A DNA stretch of 64,000 nt from Okapia johnstoni (Eukaryota > Chordata > Mammalia > Artiodactyla > Giraffidae), in the NCBI GenBank assembly GCA_024291935.2, contig CM044320.1:52456001-52520000 (forward strand). The letters are read 5' to 3'. The stretch's first letter is position 1. Each line of letters begins with the position of its first letter. A model generated the notes under the pieces. The model saw only the letters and a program-made list of their open reading frames with translations. It was not told the origin of the DNA and searched no databases. This document shows positions 22,276-32,835 of this stretch, piece after piece. Made by a program: the position numbers and the translations under genes.

Positions 22276-22779
22276 AAATGCTGGAAAAGCATCTGTAAAC
22301 CCAGGAAACAACACTGAAAGATGTCTTCACTGTAATCTTAGACCACACCTGTTGAGCGGTGTGATGTAGCGGTGATCACTTTAGTCCTGGCTCAGATGAC
22401 CTGCCCCAGAGTTAGGTGACAGTCAGTTTGGCCGAGTCACTTAATGTCTGTTTGCTCCTCTCAAAGTAGAGCGGGGAAAGGCCCATCAACCAGTGTTCTG
22501 AGAACTGAGCACACTTAAGGGCGCGACATTATCGGCCTCAGAAAGAGGCTCCCATCAAAAGTGAGCTGTCAGGACACAAGGCGGTAACACCATCAGCCTC
22601 GCGGCTACAAGAAACAACTCCGCTACGACACTTAGCTTAAGCAAAAGCTCTCCAACTTTCTTTCACCCAAAATGCATTTTACTCGCAGGAGTCTTGCTCA
22701 ACTGGAGTTACTTTGTTAAATGCATTCGAGCGCCTGCTAAACGAGTCGAATTTGAGAGGTTTACAAAAAGGTAACGGGA
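22276..22779. other. NEDD1 intron 1, promoter-proximal stretch
   Basis: Unique-looking sequence with CpG content rising from about 22,520. I see no exon or named repeat. Confidence 0.5.
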
Positions 22780-23089
22780 CTGCGGGCAAGCGGCAAACTT
22801 TCCGGAGTCAGTGCAGCCCCCCCCGGAGCCGCCGCCGACCTGCCCCAGTCGCCCCGGGGCCACCTCTCAGGCCCGACCGGAGGCCGCTGCAGGCGGAGGT
22901 GCGCGACCCCGGCCCGCGGCTCCCGGGCACTTCCGCGCCAACGCGGCCGCCGCGCCCCTGCCCGACCCTCTGAGACGCGGGAAGCCCAGGGACCTCCCGA
23001 CCGCCCCCTGAGGTGATCGGAGGGTGGGTGGGGAACCCCAAGTACGCGGCGGGCGGCGCGGCCCGCCCCCGGGACCTCCGGAACCTCAC

Positions 23090-23160
23090 CTCTCAGCCGC
23101 CGTACACCGGGGGCCTCAGCGCGGCCCGCTCCGGCGCTGGGCTTCCGGCTCCCGCCCGAA
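23090..23160 (-). other. NEDD1: NEDD1 non-coding exon 1 (inferred)
   Basis: On the minus strand the sequence ends GGCGGCTGAGAG followed by a good donor, GTGAGGTTCC (23,089 downwards). The exon has no ATG matching NEDD1, so it would be 5'UTR spliced to the exon at 20,591. The 5' end is a guess within the island; cap-site data would fix it. Confidence 0.5.
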
Positions 23161-23330
23161 CTGTTAAACTTCGGCGGCCGGAAGTCCCGCCCCCGAGCGG
23201 TGTCACTGGGAGAGGCGCTTCCCCAAGGAGGGGCTCAAGTCACTGGGCAGGGCCAGGGACACTGCTGGACTGGGTTGGGGTCCTGATCCAAGCGCCTGGG
23301 AGGGAAGGGCGGGAACGCGGCGGGCCTGGG
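23135..23330 (-). promoter_or_regulatory. NEDD1: NEDD1 core promoter motifs
   Basis: No TATA box was seen. ETS-type sites are at 23,141-23,148 (CCGGAAGC, minus strand) and 23,178-23,185 (CCGGAAGT, plus strand). A GC-box-like cccgcccccg lies at 23,186-23,195, and an E2F-like ggcgggaa at 23,308-23,315. This fits a housekeeping, cell-cycle-linked promoter. Site function is inferred. Confidence 0.55.
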
Positions 23331-23339
23331 TGTACAGTG

Positions 23340-24355
23340 CTGAGTTTAGCTTGGGAATACAGGGTTCAATCAGCGCTCGTGGTCTCTAGCCCGGTGGAGC
23401 TAATACAGTATAAGGGGCAGACGATCATAAATAATTACATACTTAAATGAAAAGCGGAAACTCTTGAGAGTTGCCTCAGAGAAAAGTTACAAAATGTATG
23501 AAAGGGAAATGAACATGGATGTGGGTTTGGGAAAGGCTTCCCGGAAGATGAAGCCATGGAGAGCCGAGAATACCTGATGCAATTTACAAAGCAGGAGACT
23601 AAGAAGTAATGGAAAGCATAAGTGTCTTGAGTTATCAGACTTCAAAACCTGTGATCTTTTTTCCAAATCATCCTGTGGGGTCAGGAACATTCCCATCTAG
23701 TTGGGAATTTTTTGGAAGGAGATGCTTCTCAGAGTGGAAAAAGAAGTAGGTGAATTGAGCTTTCATATGCTCCTTATACCAGAGCCCTTTTATTTTTTAA
23801 AGCACTACTGACAATTTTTGCTGAGAGTCCTTATAAAATAAAATATAGGGCATTTCTTCTACAAACAGTGTTATTATTCTTTCAGCACAAGTACATACTT
23901 GGATTGTGTTTCTGAACTAGGTACATAAGCCCTGGTTATTTGCACCAATATCACAAATAACTGGAAAACTAATAAATGTGGAGAAAAAACTTTTTCAGAG
24001 CAGAAATTGAAGTCCTAAAAAAGCTGTAAAGATTGATAGGGAGCCTCAAAACGAGAAAGACAGGGAGCAGCAACTGCCTTAATTGTAGTGTACAGTTCTT
24101 GAGGTTATTAAATCAATTTTGAAAGGGATGGGAGCCAAAAAGTTGGGAGATTAAATAGGGTAAGAGTAGGGACAGGAAGAATAAGGGCAAATAGAAGAAA
24201 GAAAAGACAGCTAAATCGCTGAAAATGAAGACAGGAAAGTGAAGATTAGAATATATGAAACAATATATGATACATTAATATATAACATTGATACAATGAC
24301 ATATAATATTTATGGAGCACACAGTTTGCTAAGCTCTATATGTCTGTATATGCAT
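23340..24355. other. Intergenic stretch upstream of NEDD1
   Basis: Unique-looking moderate-AT sequence with no recognised repeat or exon. It is just 5' of the promoter and could hold proximal regulatory sites. Confidence 0.5.
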
Positions 24356-24373
24356 AAAGTATATATATATATG

Positions 24374-24652
24374 CTACTGCTACTGCTGCTGCTAAGTCAC
24401 ATAAGTCATGTCCGACTCTGTGCGACCCCATAGATGGCAGCCCACCAGGCTCCTCCGTCCCTGGGATTCTCCAGGCAAGAATACTGGAATGGGTTGCCAA
24501 TTCCTCCTCCAGTGCATGAAAGTGAAAAGTGAAAGTGAAGTCGCTCAGTCGTGTCCGACTCTTTGAGACCCCATGGGCTGCAGACTACCAGGCTCCTCCG
24601 TCCGTGGGGTTTCCCAGGCAAGATTACTGGAGTGGGGTGCCATTGCCTTCTC
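24374..24652 (-). mobile_element. Bov-A2 SINE inside a TA microsatellite
   Basis: Full Bov-A2 starting ctactgctactgctgctgc and ending ccattgccttctcc. It is flanked on both sides by (ta)n runs that presumably include the TSD. Confidence 0.93.
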
Positions 24653-24775
24653 CATATATATATATATATGTGTGTTATATATAGTATAGTGTGTATAAAA
24701 CATATATATGTTATAACACTATATAGTATAGTGTGTATGAAGTATATATATATGTGTATGTGTGTGTGTGTTATT
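24653..24775. repeat. TA/TG microsatellite with a repeated block
   Basis: (TA)n and (TG)n runs include two nearly identical blocks around tatagtatagtgtgtat, near 24,678-24,694 and 24,721-24,737. The tract continues the TA array split by the Bov-A2. Confidence 0.85.
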
Positions 24776-24785
24776 ATAGATTTAA

Positions 24786-24950
24786 GGCAGGAGGTGAAGG
24801 GGACGGCAGAAGATGAGATGGTTGGATGGCATCACCAACTCGATGGGCATGAGTTTGAGCACGCTCCAGGCGTTGGTAATGGACAGGGAGGCCTGGCATG
24901 CTGCAGTCCATGCCATCGCAAAGAGTTGGACACGGCTAAGCAACTGAACT
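24786..24950 (+). mobile_element. BovB LINE 3' tail fragment
   Basis: Contains the BovB end: gatggttggatggcatcacc, gggcatgagtttgagc, then gcaactgaactactgaaact. Strongly 5'-truncated and non-coding. Confidence 0.85.
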
Positions 24951-24959
24951 ACTGAAACT

Positions 24960-25645
24960 CTTACCATCATGCTCTTTATAATATACAAATCTGATCATAT
25001 GACTACTCTACTTAAAACCTAGGCCCTTTAGAATAAAGTCTAAACTCCTTTGCAGGTGGTGCTAGTGGTAAAGTGTCCACCTGCCAGTGCAGGCGATGAA
25101 AGAGATTCGGGTTAGATCCCTGGTTTGGGAAGATCCCCTAGAGGAGGAAATGGCAACCCACTCTAGTATTCTTGCCTGGAAAATTCCTTGGACAGAGGAG
25201 CCTGGTGGGCTACAGCCCATGAGATCACAAAGAGTCGGACACGACCAAGCGACTGAGCACTAGGCCATTCACTGCCTCATGCTGTTGTTTGCAGCTCCTC
25301 TCTGACTATCTGTTCAGCCTTACTGATCACATATGCTATGCATTGCTTGTCCAGCCTTTGCCCTTGGAGAGGGCATGTTAAAACATGTCCCTCTGCCTCT
25401 CTCCAGTTTGATCAAGTGGCAAAGACTGAGAAACTGTCCTCCCCTGCTGGCTTCTACCATGGCGTGCTCGGCCTACCCTCATGGACTATAAATCATGGAT
25501 TCGTCTACTCATTGACCCCCTGGACTAGACTCAAAGCTCACAGTGCCTGCATAGGAAAAACATGTCTTTGTGTTCCCAGTTCCTAGCATGATGCCTGACA
25601 CAAAGGAATTGTTTAATAAATGTTTGATGAATGAATGAATGAACG
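24960..25645 (+). repeat. L2 LINE 3' fragment, interrupted by Bov-tA
   Basis: L2 text (actctacttaaaacctaggc, then aataaagtctaaactcct) resumes after the SINE with aggccattcactgcctcatg. It ends with the L2 signature tttaataaatgtttgatg and a gaatgaatgaatgaa tail. Confidence 0.78.
25050..25262 (+). mobile_element. Bov-tA SINE nested in L2
   Basis: The head is diverged (aggtggtgctagtggtaaag); the B-box region, body and end (cggacacgaccaagcgactg) are clear. It splits the L2 copy. Confidence 0.88.
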
Positions 25646-25748
25646 CATAAATCTGTTTTTCAGAACCCTGTTTTTAAAATTTACCAGTAAAGTGGAAAAT
25701 GAACTGCTAGTAGGGAGTCTGAGAGCATGCCGACTAGTTAAGAGCTAA

Positions 25749-26003
25749 TTGACATATTCCAGACAAGATGAAGAGGACCTGGACTCAGGCAGAAGCAATG
25801 GGAATGAAAATAAGGAGTCAGAATCAAGAGACTTTTGTTCCAAAAAACAAAAGATATTTTATGAGCAAATGCAATTGATTGAACACTGTGTACTTTCTGA
25901 AGGATGGCTCCAGTGTTTTAAATTTAGACAAAAGGCTGGAAAGCCAGCCATACCCTGTGAGAAGCAATCAATCAACAAACTTCATGAAAGTGAGAAGAGG
26001 TGA
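25749..26003 (+). pseudogene. Possible remnant of CENP-B/Tigger-type DNA-binding region
   Basis: An 84-codon open frame has a Lys/Glu/Ser-rich start, then a segment with SEGWLQCFKFRQKAG at about residues 50-64 and CEKQS at about 71-75. The spacing loosely follows the S-x-GWL-x-x-FK-x-R and later GEK-S pattern of CENP-B-like DNA-binding domains in Tigger/pogo transposases and JRK-type proteins. The rest of a transposase is absent. It could equally be chance. Flanking bases 25,646-26,720 otherwise show nothing recognised. Confidence 0.2.
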
Positions 26004-26738
26004 CTGAAGTCGACAAAGAGGTTAGCAAGGCACACCGAGTCTCTGATATAGAAATAAAAGAGAGTGTTTTAACTGCCCAAAAATTAAGGGACTGACAAGG
26101 AGAGTGAGAATGTTAGGGCAGAGGATGTAATAACTGGAAAAGTTTGCTTCAGCACTTAATGTAGTAATAAAATTTGCAGACAGCTTACAATACCACACTA
26201 ACTGTGAAGATATACATTATACAAGCTGCCTTCCATTTTGATGAGGGGGTATAAAAAGTAAGCAAACATATTTCTGGGATTTATTGGGGGGAAATAACTA
26301 ACATCCAGAGCATGTCGTAGGATCAGGGCAGCCTCATCCCAGTTAACACTTGACATCTCCAAAGCCATAACATAAAGGTAGCACCTACGACATCCCTAAA
26401 CAAAAAGGTGCTGTTATAGTATCTGTGCTACTAGTCCAAGTGTGGAGAAGGGAGATGAATGGATATTTCTTAGGCACATACTGTGTGCAGGACACCATGG
26501 TTTATCAGTTTTATTTTTAAAAAATTAACCTAAGTTGTTAAGCTGTCATAACTGACTTTGGGAAATTCTTCTTGAGCTTTTTGTGAAAAAAATGAAAATG
26601 TGTAATTGCATTTTTTTCTGAATAGGTAGTGAATACATATTGTAAAGACATTGGCTAATGAGTGCAAAGAGGTAGAGTTAAAAATAAATCTTCCTCTATC
26701 CCTGATACTGAGCCACAATTACCTTCCTTTAGGACAAT

Positions 26739-27746
26739 TGTTGTTGTTGTTCAATTACTAAGTGGTGTCCAACTCTTTGTGACCCCGTGGTCTGCAGAAT
26801 GCCAGGCTTCCCTGTCTTTCACTATCTCTCAGAGATTGCTCAAATTCATGTCCATTGAGTTGGTGATGCCATCCAACCATCTTATCCTCTGTCACCCGCT
26901 TCTCCTCCTGTCCTCAATCTTTCCCAGCACCAGGGTCTTTTCCAGTGAGTCGACTCTTCACATCAGGTGGCCAGAGTATTGGAGCTTCAGCTTCAGCATC
27001 AGTCCTTCCAGAGAATATTCAGGACTGATTTCCTTTAGGACTGACTGGTTTTATCTCCTTGCTGTCCAAGGGACTCTCAAGAGTCTTCTCCAGGACCACA
27101 ATTTGAAAGCATCAATTCTTCGGTGCTTAGTCTTCCTTATGGTCCAACTCTCACATCCAAACATGACTACTGGAAAAACCATAGCCTTGACTACTGACAA
27201 AAACCATATGGATCTTTGTCAGCAAAGTGATATCTTTGCTTTTTAATATGCTGTCTAGCTTTATCATAGCTTTTCTTCCAAGGAATAAGCGTCTTCTAAT
27301 TTCTTGGCTGCAGTTACCATCTGCAGCAATTTTGGAGCCCAAGAAAATAAAATCTGTCACTGTTTCCACTTTTTCCCCATCTATTTGCCATGAAGTGATG
27401 GGACCTGATGCCATAATCTTAGTTTTTGAATGTTGAGTTTTAAGCCAGCTTTTTCACTCTCCTCTTTTACCATCAAAAGGCTCTTTAGTTCCTCTTCACT
27501 ATCTGCCATTAGAGTGGTATCATCTGCATATCTGAGGTTGTTGATTTTCTCCTGGCAATTTTGATTTCAGCTTGTGATTCATCCAGCATAGTATTTCATA
27601 TGATTCACTCTGCATATAAGTTAAATAAGCAGGGTGAAAATATACAGTCTTGACATACTCCTTTCCCAATTTTGAACCAGTCCGTTGTTCTATGTCCAGT
27701 TCTAACTGTTGCTACTTGGCCTGCTATATGCAGGCCTCTCAGGTTT
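26739..27746 (-). mobile_element. BovB LINE, about 1 kb 3' part, with TSD
   Basis: Longest reverse BovB copy. The left end is the (ttg)n complement of the BovB tail and the right end breaks within the reverse transcriptase region. A 12 bp TSD, ctttaggacaat, lies at 26,727-26,738 and 27,747-27,758. A decayed frame around 27,151-27,414 keeps an ITSWQIDGE...FIFLGSKI block from the region after the RT core. Frameshifts and stops make it non-functional. Confidence 0.95.
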
Positions 27747-28094
27747 CTTTAGGACAATAACTAGAAATAATTTCTTGTGTACCATTCCAGGAATATGCTA
27801 TGCATATGTCCAATTTTATATAATTTATTCCAAATTTCTTCAATGTACGCTGAACACAACATTAACTTACTAAATCTGGTTTGTGCTTTATTATTTAACT
27901 TTATATTGGAGAGTTACCCATCTTAGTACTTATTAGTCTCATTCCTTTTCCTGGTCACATGATATTCCACTCTGTGGATGTATCATATTTTATTTAGTGA
28001 AGCCTCTGTTAGTGAATACTAAAGATGTTTCCAGATATTCTTTATGCATACATAGTTTCTCATACATGCAAGCAGAACCATATATGTTATCACT

Positions 28095-28845
28095 ATTCAT
28101 AAGTGAGCAACATACAAAATTTCAAATGTTCTAGTACTTAAAACAGACATTTAAAATTTTTCTTGTTAATGTATTATATTTAATGCACTATTGTCATTTC
28201 AACATATGGTTGTTGTTTTTCAGTCTCTCAGTCATGTCCAACTCTTTGCAATACCATGACTGCAGCATGCCAGACTCCTCTGTCCTTCACTATCTCCTGG
28301 TGTTTACTCAAATTTATGTCCATTGAGTCAGTTATGCTATCTAACCATCTCATCCTCTACCACCCCCTCCTCCTTTTGCCTTCAATCTTTCCTAGCATCA
28401 GGGTCTTTTCCAATGAGTTGACTCATCGCATCAGGTGGCCAAAGTATTGGATTTTCAGCTTCAGCATCAGTCCTTCCAGTGAATATTCAGGATTGATTTC
28501 CTTTAGGATTGACTGGTTTGATTTCCTTGCAGTCTAAGGGACTCTGAAGAGCCTTCTCCAGCACCACAGTTCTAAAGCATCAGTTTTTGGTGCTCAGCCT
28601 TCTTATGGTCCAACTCTCACATCTTTACATGACTACTAGAAAAACCATAGCTTTGACTATATGGATCTTTGTAAGTTGTTATAAAAAATTAATAATGAGA
28701 TATTTTACATTCTTTCTTTGTACTAAGTCTTTGGAATTCAGTGTGTATTTTATATATAATGTACATCTCAATTCAGATGAGCCACCTTTCAAGTGCTCAG
28801 TAATGAGATGTTGCCACAGGGTACTGTAATGGACAGCATAGATAC
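28095..28845. mobile_element. hAT-type (MER3-like) DNA transposon, split by BovB
   Basis: The left half ends cactattgtcatttcaacat; the right half resumes ataaaaaattaataatgaga and ends with gccacctttcaagtgctc and aatggacagcat. That order fits a Charlie-group non-autonomous element I recall as MER3-like. The family name is from memory. Confidence 0.5.
28205..28675 (-). mobile_element. BovB LINE 3' fragment nested in hAT element
   Basis: Reverse BovB tail: gttgttgtttttcagtctct at the left end, then tccattgagtcagttatgct, tcaggtggccaaagtattgg, ending near gactatatggatctttgt. 5'-truncated, no coding capacity. Confidence 0.9.
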
Positions 28846-29324
28846 ATACATCCCCAGAAATGAAATTGCTCAGAAGAGTATGTGCATAAATTTTATGGTC
28901 ATTGCCAAATTGTCTTTCAAAGAAGTTGTATCTGTGTACATTCCCCTCAGGTGAGAAACAGTGTATCACTGAGTTTTAATTTGCATTTGCTTTATTACAC
29001 ATGAGGTTGAGCATCTTTTTACATGTTTAAAAGCTATTTATATTTCCTTTTCTGTGGATTATTTTTGAGACTTATGTCCATATTTTTTTTCTGCTGGATT
29101 GGTCTTTTTCCTTATTGATGTATGAATTAAAACAATCCTTTTATGTGTCATAAACATTGCAAACAGTTTACCCTCTTTGGCTTTGGTTATGGTATTTTTT
29201 TGCCACATAAAATTTACATTTTATGCAATCAAAATATCAGTATTTACAGTTTCTGAATTTTCTCACGCTTATAGAAGTCTTCTTCACTCTAAGATTCTTT
29301 TCAAAACCTTTTCCATGACCTCTT

Positions 29325-29505
29325 CTAGTCCTCAAAACTAATTTATTAAACTAGTGTCATTATTTCCATTTTACAAAGGAGAGGATGGATGCTTAGAGAA
29401 ATGTTTATAATAGATTGTGTAAAGATACCCATTTAATAAACAACAAAGTTAGGATTAAAATCTATCTGTCTCTAAAGGCTATGCTTACTCTTTTGATTAG
29501 ACTGT
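29325..29505 (+). repeat. MIR SINE remnant
   Basis: Diverged MIR order: cattatttccattttacaaa, then ggatgcttagagaaatg, then aacaacaaagttaggattaa. Confidence 0.55.
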
Positions 29506-31205
29506 AAAGATCAATATAATCTGTGTTAGATGTCTTACTATTGTCCACTTCTTTTAAATTCTAGTGCTATATTAAATATATCATTATTATCAACAACTGG
29601 AACATCACAACAATCTAACACCAGATACCCACAAAATTCCAGATACATAGAAACTGGCAGTTTAGGCATTCCCGTGGTGTGAGAATGACTTGTCAAGCTT
29701 GGGTGAAAGAAATCGAGAATAATCAACTGGAGGGCAGGACGTGGGGAGAAGAGCACGTGCAGATGCTGGGACCTGATCCTTGTCACAAGGGTGAGATAGA
29801 AACTGGTCATGGAGGGAAAACAACAAGCTAAGAATTCATAGAGATTTAACAGAAAATATTCAAGAATTCAGTTTGGGGGTGCTGAAAGGGAGAACAAATA
29901 ACAAACTTCAGTGAGACTACAAATAGTCTTGACTTTCAGACCAAAGAGCTTGGGTATTTTCAAATCAGTAATTCAAGTCATTGATAGATTTTGAGAAAGG
30001 TAGTGATATTATTGGAGTTATGCTTCAGAAAGATTAATCTGAATGAATGTGTAAGACCTATTAGAGGAGGGAGAGAAGGAGAAAGAGGAGAGGAGGTCAT
30101 CAGGCTCTTGGAGAGAAAAATCAATCTATCTCATTATTGGATTACATAATTGTGCTATATGCTTCTAACCTGCCCTTTTCACCAGATTTTATTCCAAATG
30201 ACAAATTAGATTTTTTTCAAAATTCAAACTAGCCCTTAAAAGACATGGATTTTCACCCCTTCAAGCCAGAGGCAAATTCAAAAGAGAACTTTCAAAAATG
30301 TCTTGTACAGTAACATCACTGCTAGGATAAATGTACAGACTCCCAAAGGGAACACCTTGAAAAACTTTCTAGTGTTTTTATTTATTTATTTTTAAATCCT
30401 ATAACCTTATAATCTTATCTCACGCCAAAAACTTCAATTACCATAAAGGGAGTGAACAGTTTGCCTCTCTTATGTATGACTTTTAGGGAATACATATATC
30501 TTAATCCATATGTTCAATTAATAGGCAAGCATTTTCAAAATGAGGCATAGTCTATGAGAATGTATCTTAGTTTTTGAATCAATATCTGTGACAGCTGAGT
30601 CTAAAAAGCTGACTGGGTTTCAACTGCAAACTGGCTTCCACCAGCATCATTCAACAGATTGTAGACATCTGTTGTTTTTAGTTACCCTCCATTCCTTCCC
30701 CAGATTCTGGGAACAGCACATTTTCCTCCTCCTTCTTTTGGCTCTATTCCTCCTTCCTCAAACCATGTGATTTTGGTGGAGTCACCATTCTCAGTACCTG
30801 CCCCTTGCCTTAAGGGTAGGCTCGTGATCCTGGCTGTCTTGACCAATCAAGAGTTCCTTCTAACAAGTTGTGTATTCTGAAATGGAAAAAGAGACATTTC
30901 CACTTTCCTCTGGATTTATAGGGCTGAGAAAATACGAGCCCAGAACCACCTACAGTTTGTCCCCCTCCGTGGACAGAATGTTTGTCTGCAGTAGAAGAGA
31001 GTGAGACCAAACAGAGAACGACAGACTTGGTATGGTATGGTAGGTAGACTTGTAATGGGTTATGGTAGAGATAGGGAGAAAATGGTATTAATATTAATTA
31101 AGACTCTGGATCCTCCCTTCTCCTTCCCATTAACATGAACCAATAAATTCCTTAAGCTGATTTGAGTTTCTAGTGCTTGTGATCAAAGAGACTCAATTAC
31201 TGTTC
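29506..31205. other. Intergenic stretch with faint old repeats
   Basis: Bases 29,930-30,115 resemble reverse L2 (tgagaaaggtagtgatatta). Bases 30,780-31,205 end in an LTR-like region (aaccaataaattccttaagc), perhaps an old LTR. Neither is firm. No exon seen. Confidence 0.35.
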
Positions 31206-31718
31206 TCACGCATTAGTTCCAATATATCCAGTCTGACTTTACAGTCTTTACCTCATTCAATCTCTTTGAAGTACATGTCTTCATTAGCTCTGTTCTCTTT
31301 CTTCCCCAGCTTTTATCCCACCTCTCTAGCCCCTCCATCATGGTCTCTTTCTTTGCCCTCTGGATTTTCATGCTATGCCTTTCTTCCTGTAAAATAGCAT
31401 TAAAACTCATGGCTTCAAAAACCATTTGTACTCTATTTACTATATATCAGATATCCCATGAGCATCTAAAACCCAAAGGGGCTGAAGAAACCCTATTGTT
31501 TTTGACACCAAACCTGCTCCTCCTGCATCTCAACCAGTTAATTCATCACCCATCCAAAAGGCCAAACCACAACCCCAAGAATCATTGTTAGAATCATCCT
31601 CCCCTATCTTCTCTCTCCCTCCACATTCTATCAATCATATGATCGTATAGATTATATATATTTCACTTTCTGTGTATCCTTCAAATTAGTGCTTATTTTT
31701 TTACCTTAACAATCCCCT
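31206..31718. other. Intergenic stretch, possible L2 text
   Basis: Bases 31,480-31,620 (aaccagttaattcatcaccc) weakly resemble the body of L2. The remainder is unassigned. Confidence 0.35.
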
Positions 31719-32054
31719 GTGCTCTACTGTGCTTAGTTGTTCAGTCATGTCTGACTCTTTGCAACCCCAGGGACTATAGCCCACCTGGCTCCTCTATCCA
31801 TGGAGATTCTCCAGGCAAGAATACTAGAGTGGGTTGCCATGCCCTCCTCCAGGCTATCTTCCCAACCCAGGGGTTGAACACAGGTCTCCCGCATTGCAGG
31901 TGGATTCTTTACCACCTGAGCTACCAGGGAAGCCTAAGAATACTGAAGTGGGTGGCCTATCCTTTCTCTAGGGGATCTTCCCAACCCAAAAATTGAACCG
32001 GGGACTCCTGCATTGCAGATGGATTCTTTACCAGTTGAGCTACCAGGGAAGTCC
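31719..32054 (-). mobile_element. Bov-tA SINE with duplicated tRNA-side unit, with TSD
   Basis: The reverse element has two tandem copies of about 119 bp (from aagaatact to ccagggaagycct), at about 31,818-31,936 and 31,937-32,054, each with a tRNA-like head. One 12 bp TSD, taacaatcccct, at 31,707-31,718 and 32,055-32,066 flanks the whole, so the compound unit inserted once or duplicated afterwards. Confidence 0.9.
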
Positions 32055-32080
32055 TAACAATCCCCTACTTTAGTCTGGGA

Positions 32081-32835
32081 TATCACTGCTATGGGAAATA
32101 TCAACAACCTCAAATATGCAGATGAAACCACTTTAATAGCAAAAAAGTGAAGAGCAACTAAAGAGCTTCCTGATGAGGGTGAAAGAGGAGAGTGAAAAAG
32201 TTAGCTTAAAACTCAGCATTCAAAAAACTAAGATCATGGCATTTGGTCCCATCACTTCATGGCAAATAGTTGTGGAAACAGTGACAGATTTTATTTTCTT
32301 GGGCTCCAAAATCACTGCAGATGGTTGACTGCTGCCATGAAATTAAAAGACACTTGCTCCTTTGAAGGAAAGCTATGACAAACCTAGACAGCATATTATA
32401 AAGGAGAGGCATCACTTTGCAGACACAGCTCCGTAGGGTCAAAGCTATGGTTTTTTCAGTAGTCATGTACAGATGTGAGAGGTGGTCCATAAAGAAGGCT
32501 GAGCAATGAAGAATGGATGCTTTGAAACTGTGGTGCTGGAGAAAATTCTTGAGAGTCCCTTGGACAGCAAGGAGATCAAACCAGTCAATCCTAAAGGAAA
32601 TCAACCCTGAATATTCATTGGAAGGACTCATTCTGAAGCTGAAGCTCCAATATTTTGGCCCCCTGATGCAAAGAGCCATCTCATTGGAAAAGACCCTGAT
32701 GCTGGGAAGCATTGAAGGCAAAAGGATAAGGGGATGACAGAGGATGAGATAGATAGCATTACCAACTTTAATGGACATAAATTTGAGCAAACTCCAGGAG
32801 ATAGTGGAGGACAGAGGAGCCTGGCGTACTGCAGA
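32081..32835 (+). mobile_element. BovB LINE, RT end to 3'UTR, sense
   Basis: Starts in the RT core (ctcaaatatgcagatgaaac, the YADD motif region), runs through the C-terminal coding part (tggatgctttgaaactgtgg) and into the 3'UTR, ending near ctggcgtactgcag. Frames are broken by indels. It keeps the region lost in the copy at 63,158. Confidence 0.92.

Larger units (their letters stand above)
1..23160 (-). other. NEDD1: NEDD1 gene, 5' part (gene span to left edge)
   Basis: The span holds a 5'UTR exon, five coding exons and their introns. NEDD1 is a WD40 beta-propeller protein of the centrosome and spindle that docks gamma-tubulin ring complexes and so drives microtubule nucleation. The exons found encode residues 1-239 of a protein of about 660 residues (human length, from memory), which is most of the propeller. 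The gamma-tubulin-binding C-terminal part lies off the left edge. All junction phases agree: 1, 0, 0, 0, then 2 at the last donor. The right end is the inferred start in the CpG island. The introns are about 2.5, 4.0, 3.2, 1.8 and 9.8 kb and carry SINE, L1, HAL1, L2 and MIR copies. Bases 542-995 belong to the next intron and show nothing further. Confidence 0.93.
22780..23330. promoter_or_regulatory. NEDD1: CpG island at NEDD1 promoter
   Basis: About 550 bp is very GC-rich with many CpG dinucleotides, in sharp contrast with the AT-rich flanks. It spans the inferred first exon and start region. Open frames on both strands here come from lack of stop codons in GC-rich DNA and are not genes. Confidence 0.92.
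27780..29150 (-). mobile_element. Old L1 LINE, reverse, split by later insertions
   Basis: Left part (27,780-28,095) reads as reverse L1 3' region: ttttcctggtcacatgatat, then gatgtttccagatattct. Right part (28,846-29,150) continues with ttttaatttgcatttgcttt and gaggttgagcatctttttac. Between lie an hAT element and a BovB. Confidence 0.6.

Noticed and set aside
22713..23450. Several open frames (60-145 codons) on both strands in the CpG island
   Set aside because: GC-rich DNA lacks stop codons by composition. The frames overlap on opposite strands, are Pro/Arg/Gly-rich and have no homology.
26662..27246. A 194-codon plus-strand frame
   Set aside because: It lies inside the reverse BovB copy at 26,739-27,746 and is a shadow of the element's antisense strand.
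32257..32790. A 177-codon minus-strand frame
   Set aside because: It is antisense to the BovB at 32,081-32,835 and corresponds to no known BovB protein strand.
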